Shown: in pieces, positions 26,299-34,491 of the stretch
Position numbering within the stretch: position 1 is the stretch's first letter
How the letters are laid out: every line of letters begins with the position of its first letter
NCBI RefSeq assembly: GCF_036263595.1
Contig: NZ_DATAGQ010000192.1
Span: forward strand, 1 to 64,000
Direction of reading: 5' to 3'
Length of the DNA: 64,000 bases
Origin: Geminicoccus sp036263595
GTDB lineage: Bacteria; Pseudomonadota; Alphaproteobacteria; Geminicoccales; Geminicoccaceae
Program-made: the position numbers and the translations under genes
The notes under the pieces: generated by a model
The model's database searches: none
The model's input: the letters and a program-made list of their open reading frames with translations, nothing else
What the model was told of the DNA's origin: nothing

Positions 26299-27024
26299 TC
26301 AGCTGGCGCGGTGCGTCATCGCGACCGCTGCAGCGACCAGGGCAGCGTTGGATGGCGCGATCGTGTTGTCCGGCAGGCGTGAGCCGTCCTCAAGTCCGAC
26401 GCGGGTCGAGAAGCGCTGCCTCGCGGCACACTCCACGAACGGCCAGACCGTGGCGTCGAACCCGTGCAGCAGTACGGGCTTCCTGAGGCCGGCGCCGGTC
26501 AGGACTGCCAGGATCCCGTCGGCGACAGAAGTTGCCTCGTCCAGTGCCTGCTCGTCGATCTCGATGAGGATGCGGAACGTCAGCGGCCCGAGGCGTAGGC
26601 GCACGAGGCGCTCGGCATCGGCCACGGACGTCAGACCCGCCTCCACACCGATCCCGCGCCGGTGCAGCCGTTCGATGACAGCGGGCGCGGCCCTTTCCTT
26701 CAGGTTTACCGATGCGTAGTCCGGCAGTTCGCCCCAGCCGGCGATCATGGCGAGGCGGCGGTCGTCGTCTCTCTCGATCCAGGCCCCAGTGCTGATGCCG
26801 ATCAGCGTGCCGGGCAGGCGAGACCGCAGCGCCGCCAAGGTGACATCCACCACTTCCGGCTCCAGGCTCTCGGCGCCACCCGGCCCGCGGACGTGCACGT
26901 GGATCTCCGCTGCCCCGGCGGCCACGCTCTCTGCCGCATCGTCGACGACCGCTTCCACCGTCACCGGCAGGCGGCGGTGGTAATCCTTCGGCCGCGCGCC
27001 GTTGAGGCATGCCTGGACGATCAT
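26299..27024 (-). CDS. BKACE-family (DUF849) beta-keto acid cleavage enzyme, short form
   Basis: BKACE enzymes use Zn2+ to condense a beta-keto acid with acetyl-CoA and release acetoacetate and a new CoA ester. The 241-residue protein keeps the family signature, with metal-binding HVHVR at residues about 43-47 preceded by GAAEI, the ISTGAWIE loop, and the ASVNLKE segment. It is shorter than most members (270-310), so the substrate class is uncertain. ATG 27024 overlaps the upstream gene's stop as ATGA and fixes the start. It ends the GntR-SDR-BKACE operon. Confidence 0.82.
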   Translation of the reverse strand: MIVQACLNGARPKDYHRRLPVTVEAVVDDAAESVAAGAAEIHVHVRGPGGAESLEPEVVDVTLAALRSRLPGTLIGISTGAWIERDDDRRLAMIAGWGELPDYASVNLKERAAPAVIERLHRRGIGVEAGLTSVADAERLVRLRLGPLTFRILIEIDEQALDEATSVADGILAVLTGAGLRKPVLLHGFDATVWPFVECAARQRFSTRVGLEDGSRLPDNTIAPSNAALVAAAVAMTHRAS

Positions 27025-27917
27025 GTCGGCTCCGGCCGCGTAGCCGGGTCCAGGACCGACCATACGTCGTCCTGCGGCTGGTAGCCCAGGGCGCGGATGG
27101 TCGGCTCCAGGTCCCAGGGCATGTCGCGGTTGGCCGACATGGCGTTCACGACGATGCCGGGTGCCGGCCAGCCGGACGCGTCGGCCAGGATCGCCGCCTG
27201 GACGATGCCGGTGAAGTCGCGGTTGGACAGCCACATGGCGCGGAACCAGCGGAGATCGCGCAGGCCGTCCTCGTCCCACATCTCGGTGCCGTCGATGGGC
27301 TTGCCGGTCGGGCTGATCGTGGCGGGCAGGTTCTCGCCCGGCTGGCACCAGCCGATGCGGATCGCCACCGCCGTGAGTGCATCCGGGCTCGCGCGCAGGA
27401 CGCAGAGACGCTCGCCCATCAGCTTGGCCACAGCATAGGCAGTCGATTCGAAGCGCTGGCCGGCGCTGCGCCAGATCGTGCCGGTCTGGGGCGGCGTGTC
27501 GGGCTTGAGCGAGCGCGGGATCGAGCCCTCGGGGCGGTCCTTGTAGCGGCCCATCACGTGGTTGGACGTGGCGAACACGAGGCGGCGCGGCTTGGCCCGC
27601 GTCGATGCCTCGACGACGTTGATCGTCATGTCGAAGGAGGCGGCCGATTCTTCCCAGGTGGCGTCCGGGTAGGGATTGCGCGCGGCCAGGTGGACGACGG
27701 CATCGGCCTTCTCGATCGCTTCCTGCCAGCGGCGGTCGTGGCGGTCGACCAGGTCGGCCTGGACCGGGCGGAACTTGTCGGAGCGGATGGGCTCCCCCAA
27801 GAAGTCGATATCGATGCCCAGGATCTCGCCGCACCAGTCCTGCGGGGTGAAGGCCTGGATCAGCTTGCGGCCCAGATTGCCGTTGGTGCCGGTGATGACG
27901 ACCGTCTTGGGGTTCAT
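27021..27917 (-). CDS. NAD-dependent epimerase/dehydratase, uronate-dehydrogenase-like
   Basis: An extended SDR of 298 residues with the Rossmann motif TGTNGNLGRK (residues 9-18), HLAARNPYP, SNHVMG, and the catalytic Y-x-x-x-K in YAVAKLMGE (about 169-177). The overall pattern is closest to uronate dehydrogenases, which oxidise C1 of glucuronate or galacturonate, but sugar epimerase activity cannot be excluded. Both ends overlap neighbours by ATGA, giving one coupled operon with gntR and the BKACE gene. Confidence 0.78.
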   Translation of the reverse strand: MNPKTVVITGTNGNLGRKLIQAFTPQDWCGEILGIDIDFLGEPIRSDKFRPVQADLVDRHDRRWQEAIEKADAVVHLAARNPYPDATWEESAASFDMTINVVEASTRAKPRRLVFATSNHVMGRYKDRPEGSIPRSLKPDTPPQTGTIWRSAGQRFESTAYAVAKLMGERLCVLRASPDALTAVAIRIGWCQPGENLPATISPTGKPIDGTEMWDEDGLRDLRWFRAMWLSNRDFTGIVQAAILADASGWPAPGIVVNAMSANRDMPWDLEPTIRALGYQPQDDVWSVLDPATRPEPT

Positions 27918-28699
27918 CGGCGGTCCTGTCCTTTGTCCTGTTCGAGGTTGGCCATCATCTTGTCCCGTACCAGGGTGAGGTGAAGGCAGGCGGCCTGCTC
28001 GGCGGCCGGTGCGTCGCCAGCGCGGATGGCCTCGATAATGGCATGGTGATCGGCGGTCACGCCTGTGGGCGAGCGCAGCACGTCGAAATTGTGCGAGCGG
28101 ATGATGTGCAGGTGGACGTGGAGGTTGCGGTAGGCCTCCGAGAAGCGGCTGTTGCCGGCACCATCCGCGATCCGCTGGTGGAACGCCTGGTCCCAGGCGA
28201 TGAACCGGTCGTAGTCGGTGTAGACGTCGCCCTTCATGCAGCGGACCATCTCGGCCTGGGCTTCCTCGAGGTGCGGGACGACGTCGTGGTGGAGGCCCTT
28301 GCGGATCATGTAGCGGATCGCGAACAGCTCGATGGCCTCGCGGACCTCGAAGATCTCGCGGATGTCGGTCGCGCTGAGCTCACGCACGAAGCAGCCGCGC
28401 CGGGCCTTGATCTCGACCAGCCCCTCGGCGGCGAGGCGCTTGAGCGCGTCGATCACCGGCGTGCGGCTGACGCCCAGCTCGGTCGCCACGCGGTCCACCG
28501 GGATCTGCTCGCCCGTGCCGAGCTCGCGCGCCAGGATGCGGCGGCGGATGGCGTCGTAGGTGAGTTCGCTCAGATCCGCGTAAGCCAGCCGCTCGAACCC
28601 TGCCTTGGGAGGGCCCGGATCCTCCAAGATGGTAATGGTGGCGCTCCCTGATCCTCTCGTTCGTTGCGGCGTCCTTGGAGGCGTTCGCAACAGCTGCAT
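27914..28699 (-). CDS. GntR family regulator with FCD domain
   Basis: The 261 residues comprise a variable N-terminal tail (1-35), a winged HTH (about 40-105: YDAIRRRILARELGTGEQIP, ELGVSRTPVIDALKRLAAEGLV) and an FCD effector domain (about 115-250) with the Asp and His metal ligands of this class (FDxxFH-like WDQAFHQRI, and ADHHAII). FCD regulators typically sense sugar acids. It is divergent from the importer operon, and a perfect 12-bp palindrome lies 14 bp before its ATG, so it probably controls both directions. Confidence 0.88.
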   Translation of the reverse strand: MQLLRTPPRTPQRTRGSGSATITILEDPGPPKAGFERLAYADLSELTYDAIRRRILARELGTGEQIPVDRVATELGVSRTPVIDALKRLAAEGLVEIKARRGCFVRELSATDIREIFEVREAIELFAIRYMIRKGLHHDVVPHLEEAQAEMVRCMKGDVYTDYDRFIAWDQAFHQRIADGAGNSRFSEAYRNLHVHLHIIRSHNFDVLRSPTGVTADHHAIIEAIRAGDAPAAEQAACLHLTLVRDKMMANLEQDKGQDRR

Positions 28700-28712
28700 T
28701 GACAGCTAACAT

Positions 28713-28724
28713 GTAAAATTTTAC
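28713..28724. promoter_or_regulatory. palindromic operator candidate for the GntR regulator
   Basis: GTAAAATTTTAC is a perfect 12-bp palindrome and a conspicuous AT island in a high-GC region. It lies between the divergent gntR (ATG 28699) and the importer (TTG 28778). GntR-family sites are usually short palindromes in this position. A CCGCTC/GAGCGG inverted repeat (28724-28742) follows immediately. Confidence 0.6.
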
Positions 28725-28777
28725 CGCTCAACCACCGAGCGGCCCTGCCAAAGGCCCGCCGGAGGGGAGGCCTGGGT

Positions 28778-29743
28778 TTGAGCGCAATCGCGGCAACGCC
28801 TCGCGTCGCAGAAGTACGGCGTCTCGTGACGTTCGCCGTGCCGCTGGTGATCGTCGCCGGCCTGCTGGTCGTGATGTACGCGTTCGCGCCGAACTTCTTC
28901 CGCGTGAACAACCTCATCAACATCCTGGTACAGACCTCCGCGCTGGGCATCATGGCGATCGGCATGACCTTCGTCATGGTGGGCGGCGGCATCGACCTGT
29001 CGATCCCGGCGAACATGGCGTTCTCGGCGGTGATCGGCGCGCTGGTCATGCGCGAGGCAGGGGTTGCGCCGGGCATCCTGACGATGCTCCTGACCGGCGG
29101 CCTGATCGGGCTGTTCAACGGCGTGGCGGCGGCGATCTTCAAGATGACGCCGTTCGTGGTGACGCTGGCGACCATGACCGTGGTGGGTGGCGCCACGGTC
29201 TGGATCACCAACTCGCAAAGCATCGCCGACTTTCCCGAGAGCTTCTTCGACCTGATGCTGGCCCGGCCGGGAGGCGTGCCGCTCGCCATCCTGATCCTGC
29301 TGGCGGTGGCCCTGGCAGCCTCGATTGCCACGACCTCCACGATCTTCGGGCGCCAGCTCTACGCGATCGGGCTGAACGCCAGGGCGGCACGGGTGGCGCG
29401 CGTGCCGGTCGAGCGGGTGCTGCTGATCACCTATGTCGTCTCCGGCCTGCTGGCAGGGTTGGCGGCCGCGATGCTGACCGCACGGCTGGGCTCGGCCTCG
29501 GCCAACCTCGGCAATGACGGCGTGGTGCTCGACATCGTCAGCGCCTGCGTGGTGGGCGGCGTCAGCATCTATGGCGGCTCGGGCCGGCCGATCGGCGCGG
29601 TGCTGGGTGCGTTGTTCATCATCCTGATCAGCAACAGCCTGAACCAGCTGGGCGTCTCCTATTTCATGAACCTCGTGATCAAGGGCGTGGCGATCATCGG
29701 GTTCATCTATCTCGACCGGCTGACGGCGGGGCCCGGGCGATGA
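28778..29743 (+). CDS. RbsC-type sugar ABC transporter permease (first)
   Basis: The 321 residues contain about eight to ten hydrophobic segments of the ribose/xylose/galactose permease family (GMTFVMVGGGIDLSIPANM, GLNARAARVARVPVER, SACVVGGVSIYGGSG). The start is TTG 28778 with an excellent GGAGGGGAGG seven bases before it. It overlaps the ATPase start by ATGA. It pairs with the second permease at 31242 as a predicted heterodimer. Confidence 0.9.
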   Translation: MSAIAATPRVAEVRRLVTFAVPLVIVAGLLVVMYAFAPNFFRVNNLINILVQTSALGIMAIGMTFVMVGGGIDLSIPANMAFSAVIGALVMREAGVAPGILTMLLTGGLIGLFNGVAAAIFKMTPFVVTLATMTVVGGATVWITNSQSIADFPESFFDLMLARPGGVPLAILILLAVALAASIATTSTIFGRQLYAIGLNARAARVARVPVERVLLITYVVSGLLAGLAAAMLTARLGSASANLGNDGVVLDIVSACVVGGVSIYGGSGRPIGAVLGALFIILISNSLNQLGVSYFMNLVIKGVAIIGFIYLDRLTAGPGR

Positions 29744-31245
29744 GCGCCATCCTGGAGCTGCGCGGGATCTCCAAGCGCTTCGCGGGCGTGGCGGCGTTGA
29801 CCGATGCGGGCATGACTGTGGAAGCCGGCGGGGCGCATGCGCTGATGGGCGCCAACGGGGCCGGCAAGTCGACGCTCATGAACGTCCTGGGCGGCGTGGT
29901 GCCGAAGGACGAGGGCCTGATCCTGATCGACGGGCGCCCGGTCGAGATCACCGGACCGCGCGACGCCCGCCGGCATGGCATCGCCTTCGTCCATCAGGAG
30001 CTGAACATGCTGCCGTCGATGACGGTGGCGGAGAACGTCTTGATCGACGAGCTGCCGACCAGCGGCGGCCTCGTCAACCGCAAGGCGATGCGCACGCTGG
30101 TGGCGCCGATCCTCGAGCGCCTGGGCTGCACGTTCGGGCCGGACGAGGTGGTCGAGACGCTCGGCATGGGCGACCGGCAGATGGTCGAGGTGGCCCGTGC
30201 GCTCGCCGGCAAGCCGCGCATCGTGATCTTCGACGAGCCGACCTCGTCCCTGTCGGATCGCGAGAAGCGGCGGCTGTTCGACGTAATCGGACGGCTGAAG
30301 GCGGATGGCACGGCCATCATCTACATCACCCATTTCATGGACGAGATCTTCGAGGTCTGCGAGCGCGTGACGGTCATGCGCAACGGCCAGCGCGTCGGCT
30401 CCGGCCCGATCAGGGACTACCGGCCCGCCGACATCGTGGCGCTCATGCTGGGCGACGTGCACGAGCAGGACCGGCTGCGGGCGCCCCAGGTGGTCAACAC
30501 GTCGCCGATGCTGGAGGTGGAAGGGCTTCACAACGGCGCGCTGGCCGACGTCGGGCTGACGCTGCGGCCGGGCGAGATCGTGGGCCTTTGGGGACTGCTC
30601 GGCTCCGGGCGCACCGAGATCCTGCGCGCCCTGGTCGGGCTGGACCCGATCGACCGCGGCACGATCCGCTTTGGCGCGGATGGACGCCTTTTGCCGGTCA
30701 CGCCCAGGGAGCTGCATGCCGAGGTCGGCTTCGTGACCGAGGACCGGCGCGGGGAAGGACTGCTCCTGCCCCTGTCGGTCGCGAGCAACATCTCGTTCGG
30801 CAATCTGGACCGGCTGCTCGGCCGGCTCGGCCTGATCGACCGCAAGCGCGAGCAGGCGTTCGCGCAAGGCTTTGCCGACCGGTTGCGCATCAAGCTCGCC
30901 TCCATCCGCCAGCCGGTGCGCACGCTCTCGGGCGGCAACCAGCAGAAGGTCGTGTTCGCCCGCTGGCTGGGCACGCAGCCCAAGCTGTTCCTCCTGGACG
31001 AGCCGACCCGTGGCCTGGACGTGGGGGCGAAGACCGAGATCCTGCGGCTGACCGTGGAGCTGGCGGAAGCGGGGGCGGCGGTGCTGCTGGTGGCCTCGGA
31101 GCTGGAAGAGCTGATGCGCGTCTGCGACCGCTACCTGATCGTCCAGCGCGGCCGGATCACGGGCGAACTGCCGGGGACGGCGGACAAGGACATGCTTCTC
31201 CAAGCCGTGTCCGAGGCCCGGCCGGTGGAAAGGCAGGCGGCATGA
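29740..31245 (+). CDS. RbsA/MglA-type sugar ABC transporter ATPase
   Basis: The 501 residues form two fused nucleotide-binding domains. Domain 1 has Walker A GANGAGKST at about residues 35-43 and FDEPTSSLSD. Domain 2 has a degenerate Walker A (GLLGSGRTE), the signature LSGGNQQK and LLDEPTRGLDVGAK. This asymmetry is normal in the family. It is coupled by ATGA overlaps to the permeases on both sides. Confidence 0.92.
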   Translation: MSAILELRGISKRFAGVAALTDAGMTVEAGGAHALMGANGAGKSTLMNVLGGVVPKDEGLILIDGRPVEITGPRDARRHGIAFVHQELNMLPSMTVAENVLIDELPTSGGLVNRKAMRTLVAPILERLGCTFGPDEVVETLGMGDRQMVEVARALAGKPRIVIFDEPTSSLSDREKRRLFDVIGRLKADGTAIIYITHFMDEIFEVCERVTVMRNGQRVGSGPIRDYRPADIVALMLGDVHEQDRLRAPQVVNTSPMLEVEGLHNGALADVGLTLRPGEIVGLWGLLGSGRTEILRALVGLDPIDRGTIRFGADGRLLPVTPRELHAEVGFVTEDRRGEGLLLPLSVASNISFGNLDRLLGRLGLIDRKREQAFAQGFADRLRIKLASIRQPVRTLSGGNQQKVVFARWLGTQPKLFLLDEPTRGLDVGAKTEILRLTVELAEAGAAVLLVASELEELMRVCDRYLIVQRGRITGELPGTADKDMLLQAVSEARPVERQAA

Positions 31246-32213
31246 GCACGCTCGTCGGCCAAGCGCGGCGCCACGGCTTCCTGGTCGTCCTGGTCCTGAT
31301 CTTCGCTTTCTTCTCGCTCGTGACCCCGCATTTCGCGAGCGGGGCCAATCTCGTCGCGATGCTGCACACCATGGCGCCGGTCGTGCTGATGTCGGCGGGC
31401 ATGGCGCTGGTGGTGCTGGCGGGCAAGCTCGACATCTCGATCGGCTCCATCGCGTTCCTGTCCTCGACGTTCACGGTCCTGCTGATGAACGATCTGGGCG
31501 TTCATCCGGTGATCGCGTTCGCGGCGGCGCTGGTGGCGGGAGCACTGCTGGGGGCGCTGAACGGCTTCATCGTGGTGGTGCTGGGCATCAACCCGCTGAT
31601 CGCGACGCTCGGGACGATGATCGCGTTTCGTGGCGTGGCGCTGCAGCTCACGGGTGCGATCCTGATCCCGCTGCCCGAGAGCGTGCGGGCGCTCGGCAAC
31701 CTGTCGATCGGGCCGGTTTTCGTCGACATCCTGATCGTGGCGCTGCTCGTCCTGGTGATCGACCAGGTGCACCGGCGCACCGTGTTCGGACGGCAGGTCA
31801 ACGCGATCGGCAATGGCGAGGAGGTGGCCGAGCGGATCGGGATCCCGGTGCGCAAACGCCTGTTCCTGGCCTTCGTGCTCTCCGGCCTGCTGGCCTCGAT
31901 CGGCGGGCTGATCGCGCTCGTCCAGGTGGGCTCGATCAGCGCCTATCTCGGCCGGGGCATGGAATTCACCGCCGTGGCGGTCGTGGTGGTGGGCGGGATC
32001 AGCCTGTTCGGCGGGCGGGGCAACATCCTGCCGGGCGTGGTCCTGGGGGCGTTGACCTTCGAGATGATCGAGAACGGGCTCAACCAGATGAGCGCCAACC
32101 CCTACGCCTACCGGCTGGTGACGGGAGCGATCATCTTCGTCGCAATGTATGTCGACGCCTTGAAGTCCGGCCGGCTGCAGTCGGTCCGCAGGGTCGCGCT
32201 GGGTTCTTCATAA
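31242..32213 (+). CDS. RbsC-type sugar ABC transporter permease (second)
   Basis: The 323-residue inner-membrane permease shows the same family pattern as the first (GMALVVLAGKLDISIGSIAF, GNGEEVAERIGIPVRKR, VVVVGGISLFGGRG). ATG 31242 overlaps the ATPase stop as ATGA. The frame is open far upstream but only inside the ATPase gene. Two different permeases imply a heterodimer, unlike the RbsC homodimer. Confidence 0.9.
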   Translation: MSTLVGQARRHGFLVVLVLIFAFFSLVTPHFASGANLVAMLHTMAPVVLMSAGMALVVLAGKLDISIGSIAFLSSTFTVLLMNDLGVHPVIAFAAALVAGALLGALNGFIVVVLGINPLIATLGTMIAFRGVALQLTGAILIPLPESVRALGNLSIGPVFVDILIVALLVLVIDQVHRRTVFGRQVNAIGNGEEVAERIGIPVRKRLFLAFVLSGLLASIGGLIALVQVGSISAYLGRGMEFTAVAVVVVGGISLFGGRGNILPGVVLGALTFEMIENGLNQMSANPYAYRLVTGAIIFVAMYVDALKSGRLQSVRRVALGSS

Positions 32214-32229
32214 GGGGAGGTTGGAAACG

Positions 32230-33219
32230 ATGAACAGACTGACGGGGATGCTGCTGGGAGGTGCCTGCCTGATGGCGGCAGCGCTGCCGGCCAAGGCCGA
32301 GGACTATACGGTGGGCCTGTCCTGGAACGCCATGGACAACCAGCTGCCGGTGAAGTGGCAGGAATACCTGCAGTCCGAGGGCGTGAAGCAGGGCGAGGCG
32401 GCCGGCATCACCTTCAAGTGGGTGATCAACGTCGCCGACGCCGATCCGGCCCGGCAGGCGGCCAACATCGAGGACCTGATCAACCAGGGCGTGGACATGA
32501 TCATCGCCCGCGCCGAGGACGCGGCGGCGATCGGTGCATCGATCCGGGCGGCCCAGCAGGCGGACATCCCGTTCATCACCTTCGACCGCGAATCGGCCAC
32601 GACCAAGCCCACGGCCCATGTCGGCGGCGACAGCTACGACCAGGGCAAGACCACGGCGGAAGCCTTCGTGCAGCTGCTGAAAGACAACAACGTCCAGGGC
32701 AAGTGCATCGAGCTGCAGGGCTCGCTCACCGACATCAACGCGGTGAACCGCTCCAAGGCCTGGCACGAGGTCACCGACAATTCGGGCGTGGTCACCACGC
32801 TCGTCTCGGTGCCCACCGAGTGGAACCCCGACCTGTTCCGCTCCGGCACGGTGAACGCGTTGCGCGCCAACCCGGACGCCAACTGCATGTTCCTGGCCAG
32901 CGACTTCGCGCTCTCTGCCGTGCAGTCGGCGCTGGAAGGGGCGGACAAGTGGGCGCCGCGCGGCGACCCCAAACATGTCTGGATCGCCACGCAGGACGTG
33001 TTCCCGGAAGCGGTCACGGCGATGCAGCAGGGCTATATCGACGTGGGCACGACCTACGACGCCTTCTCCCAGGCGCAGGAGGCGATCCGCGTGGCGATCC
33101 TGATCGCCAAGGGCGAGGAGGTGGACTGCCCGGATGCGGTGTGCCTCGCCAAGGGCCGGCTGGCCACCCAGGAGAACATCGACACGCTGGAGAACCTCTG
33201 GTCGCGTCCGGCGCAGTAG
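32230..33219 (+). CDS. sugar ABC transporter substrate-binding protein
   Basis: A type I periplasmic binding protein of 329 residues with a signal peptide ending near AKA (residue about 20). It shows RbsB-like sections (NIEDLINQGVDMIIARAEDA, VGGDSYDQGKTTAEAF, YIDVGTTYDAFSQAQEA). Placed last in the importer operon. ATG 32230 has GGGGAGG nine bases upstream; an in-frame TTG at 32221 abuts that site and is rejected. The ligand is unknown; a sugar acid or lactone would fit the divergent dehydrogenase and BKACE genes. Confidence 0.9.
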   Translation: MNRLTGMLLGGACLMAAALPAKAEDYTVGLSWNAMDNQLPVKWQEYLQSEGVKQGEAAGITFKWVINVADADPARQAANIEDLINQGVDMIIARAEDAAAIGASIRAAQQADIPFITFDRESATTKPTAHVGGDSYDQGKTTAEAFVQLLKDNNVQGKCIELQGSLTDINAVNRSKAWHEVTDNSGVVTTLVSVPTEWNPDLFRSGTVNALRANPDANCMFLASDFALSAVQSALEGADKWAPRGDPKHVWIATQDVFPEAVTAMQQGYIDVGTTYDAFSQAQEAIRVAILIAKGEEVDCPDAVCLAKGRLATQENIDTLENLWSRPAQ

Positions 33220-33233
33220 GCGGCTCAGCGACG

Positions 33234-33264
33234 TCCTCCTCCTGCCATGCCGGCAGGAGGAGGA
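33234..33264. terminator. bidirectional terminator hairpin
   Basis: A perfect 13-bp stem, TCCTCCTCCTGCC (33234-33246) with GGCAGGAGGAGGA (33252-33264), and a 5-base loop, between the convergent stops at 33219 and 33271. It marks the boundary between the sugar-acid locus and the arsenic region. Confidence 0.75.
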
Positions 33265-33270
33265 TCCTGT

Positions 33271-34488
33271 TCAGGTGCCGGTCTTCCGCCGCAGGGCCAG
33301 GACCAGGAGCAGGTTGAGGACGGCCAGGATGACCAGCACGCCGAGCAGGCCGTCCGGCTCCAGCCGGGCTGCCAGCACGGCACCGAGCGACGGCGTGACG
33401 GCCTGGGCGACCAGGCTCGGCATGGCCAGCCTGCCCATCATCTCCGCATAGCCCTCCGCACCGAACAGGCTGAGCGGCAGGGTGCCCCGGGCAATTGATT
33501 CCAGGCCGATCCCGGCCCCGTAGAAGACCAGCGTGAGCGCCACGACGGGGAAGCCCGACCAGAGGGCGCCCAGGCCAACGGCGACCGCCAAGGCGGATGC
33601 GATCTTCGTCCAGATCGGATGGTGGTAGCGGGCGATCGCCATTTCCACGGCGCGGGCACCCACCTGCGACGGGCCGACCAGCGCGCCCAGCGCCACCGCC
33701 GCTGCCAGCGCGATTCCGTGCGCCTGCAGGACGGTGAACAGGTGCACCGACATGGCCGTCGAGATCATCGCGCTCATCGTGGTGACGATGGCCAGCAGCA
33801 CGAAGACCGGGCGGGCCGGCCGCGGCATGCGCGCGGGCGGCTGGCCGGAAGGACCCGGTCCGGTCCTCGGATCCGGCCGTAGCGGCGGATTGGCCCTGGG
33901 CAGCGCCATGACATAGACCGGGACGGCCACGAGAAGCTGGATCACGGCATAGACGAGGCAGGTCCCGCGCCATCCCACTTCCGACACCAGCAGGGCCGAC
34001 AAGGGCCAGCACACCGTGCTGGCGAACCCGCCGAACAGGGTCAAAGTGGTGATCGCCTGGCGGGCTCCCTGGCCGTAGATCCGGCCGAGCGTGGCAAAGG
34101 CCGCGTCATAGAGGCCCGCTCCCATCCCCAGGCCCAGGATCACCCAGCCGGCCAGGAAGACCGGCAGGCCGGGTGCGATGGCCAGGATCGTCAGGCCGAT
34201 GACCAGTAGGAGGGCGCTCAGCACGAGCACCGGCCGTCCGCCGCGACGCTCGATGGAACGACCGACCATCGGCGAGACCAGACCGGCAATGAGCAGGCCC
34301 AGCGACAGCCCGCCGACGATCCAGGCGAGCGGCCAGCCCGTGTCTCGCATGACCGGCTGGGCCAGGACGGCCAGCAGGTAGTAGGAGGAGCCCCAGGCGA
34401 GGATCTGCGTGATGCCCAGGGCCGGGATGATCACGATCCGGCGGGCGGGCAGCCCGTGCGGGTCCGCCGCTGCGATCCGCCCGGCCAT
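33271..34488 (-). CDS. MFS transporter, probably metalloid or organoarsenical efflux
   Basis: The 405 residues have twelve predicted membrane helices and the MFS loop motif in GRSIERRGGRPVLVLS (residues about 72-88). It begins 3 bp after the Cys-rich flavoprotein gene, in an operon headed by a PadR regulator and directly downstream of acr3 and arsJ. That context suggests efflux of an arsenic or related compound, possibly the product of the flavoprotein. MFS exporters such as ArsK and ArsP-like proteins are known in ars loci, but I cannot assign it to a named family. Confidence 0.75.
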   Translation of the reverse strand: MAGRIAAADPHGLPARRIVIIPALGITQILAWGSSYYLLAVLAQPVMRDTGWPLAWIVGGLSLGLLIAGLVSPMVGRSIERRGGRPVLVLSALLLVIGLTILAIAPGLPVFLAGWVILGLGMGAGLYDAAFATLGRIYGQGARQAITTLTLFGGFASTVCWPLSALLVSEVGWRGTCLVYAVIQLLVAVPVYVMALPRANPPLRPDPRTGPGPSGQPPARMPRPARPVFVLLAIVTTMSAMISTAMSVHLFTVLQAHGIALAAAVALGALVGPSQVGARAVEMAIARYHHPIWTKIASALAVAVGLGALWSGFPVVALTLVFYGAGIGLESIARGTLPLSLFGAEGYAEMMGRLAMPSLVAQAVTPSLGAVLAARLEPDGLLGVLVILAVLNLLLVLALRRKTGT

Positions 34489-34491
34489 GGT

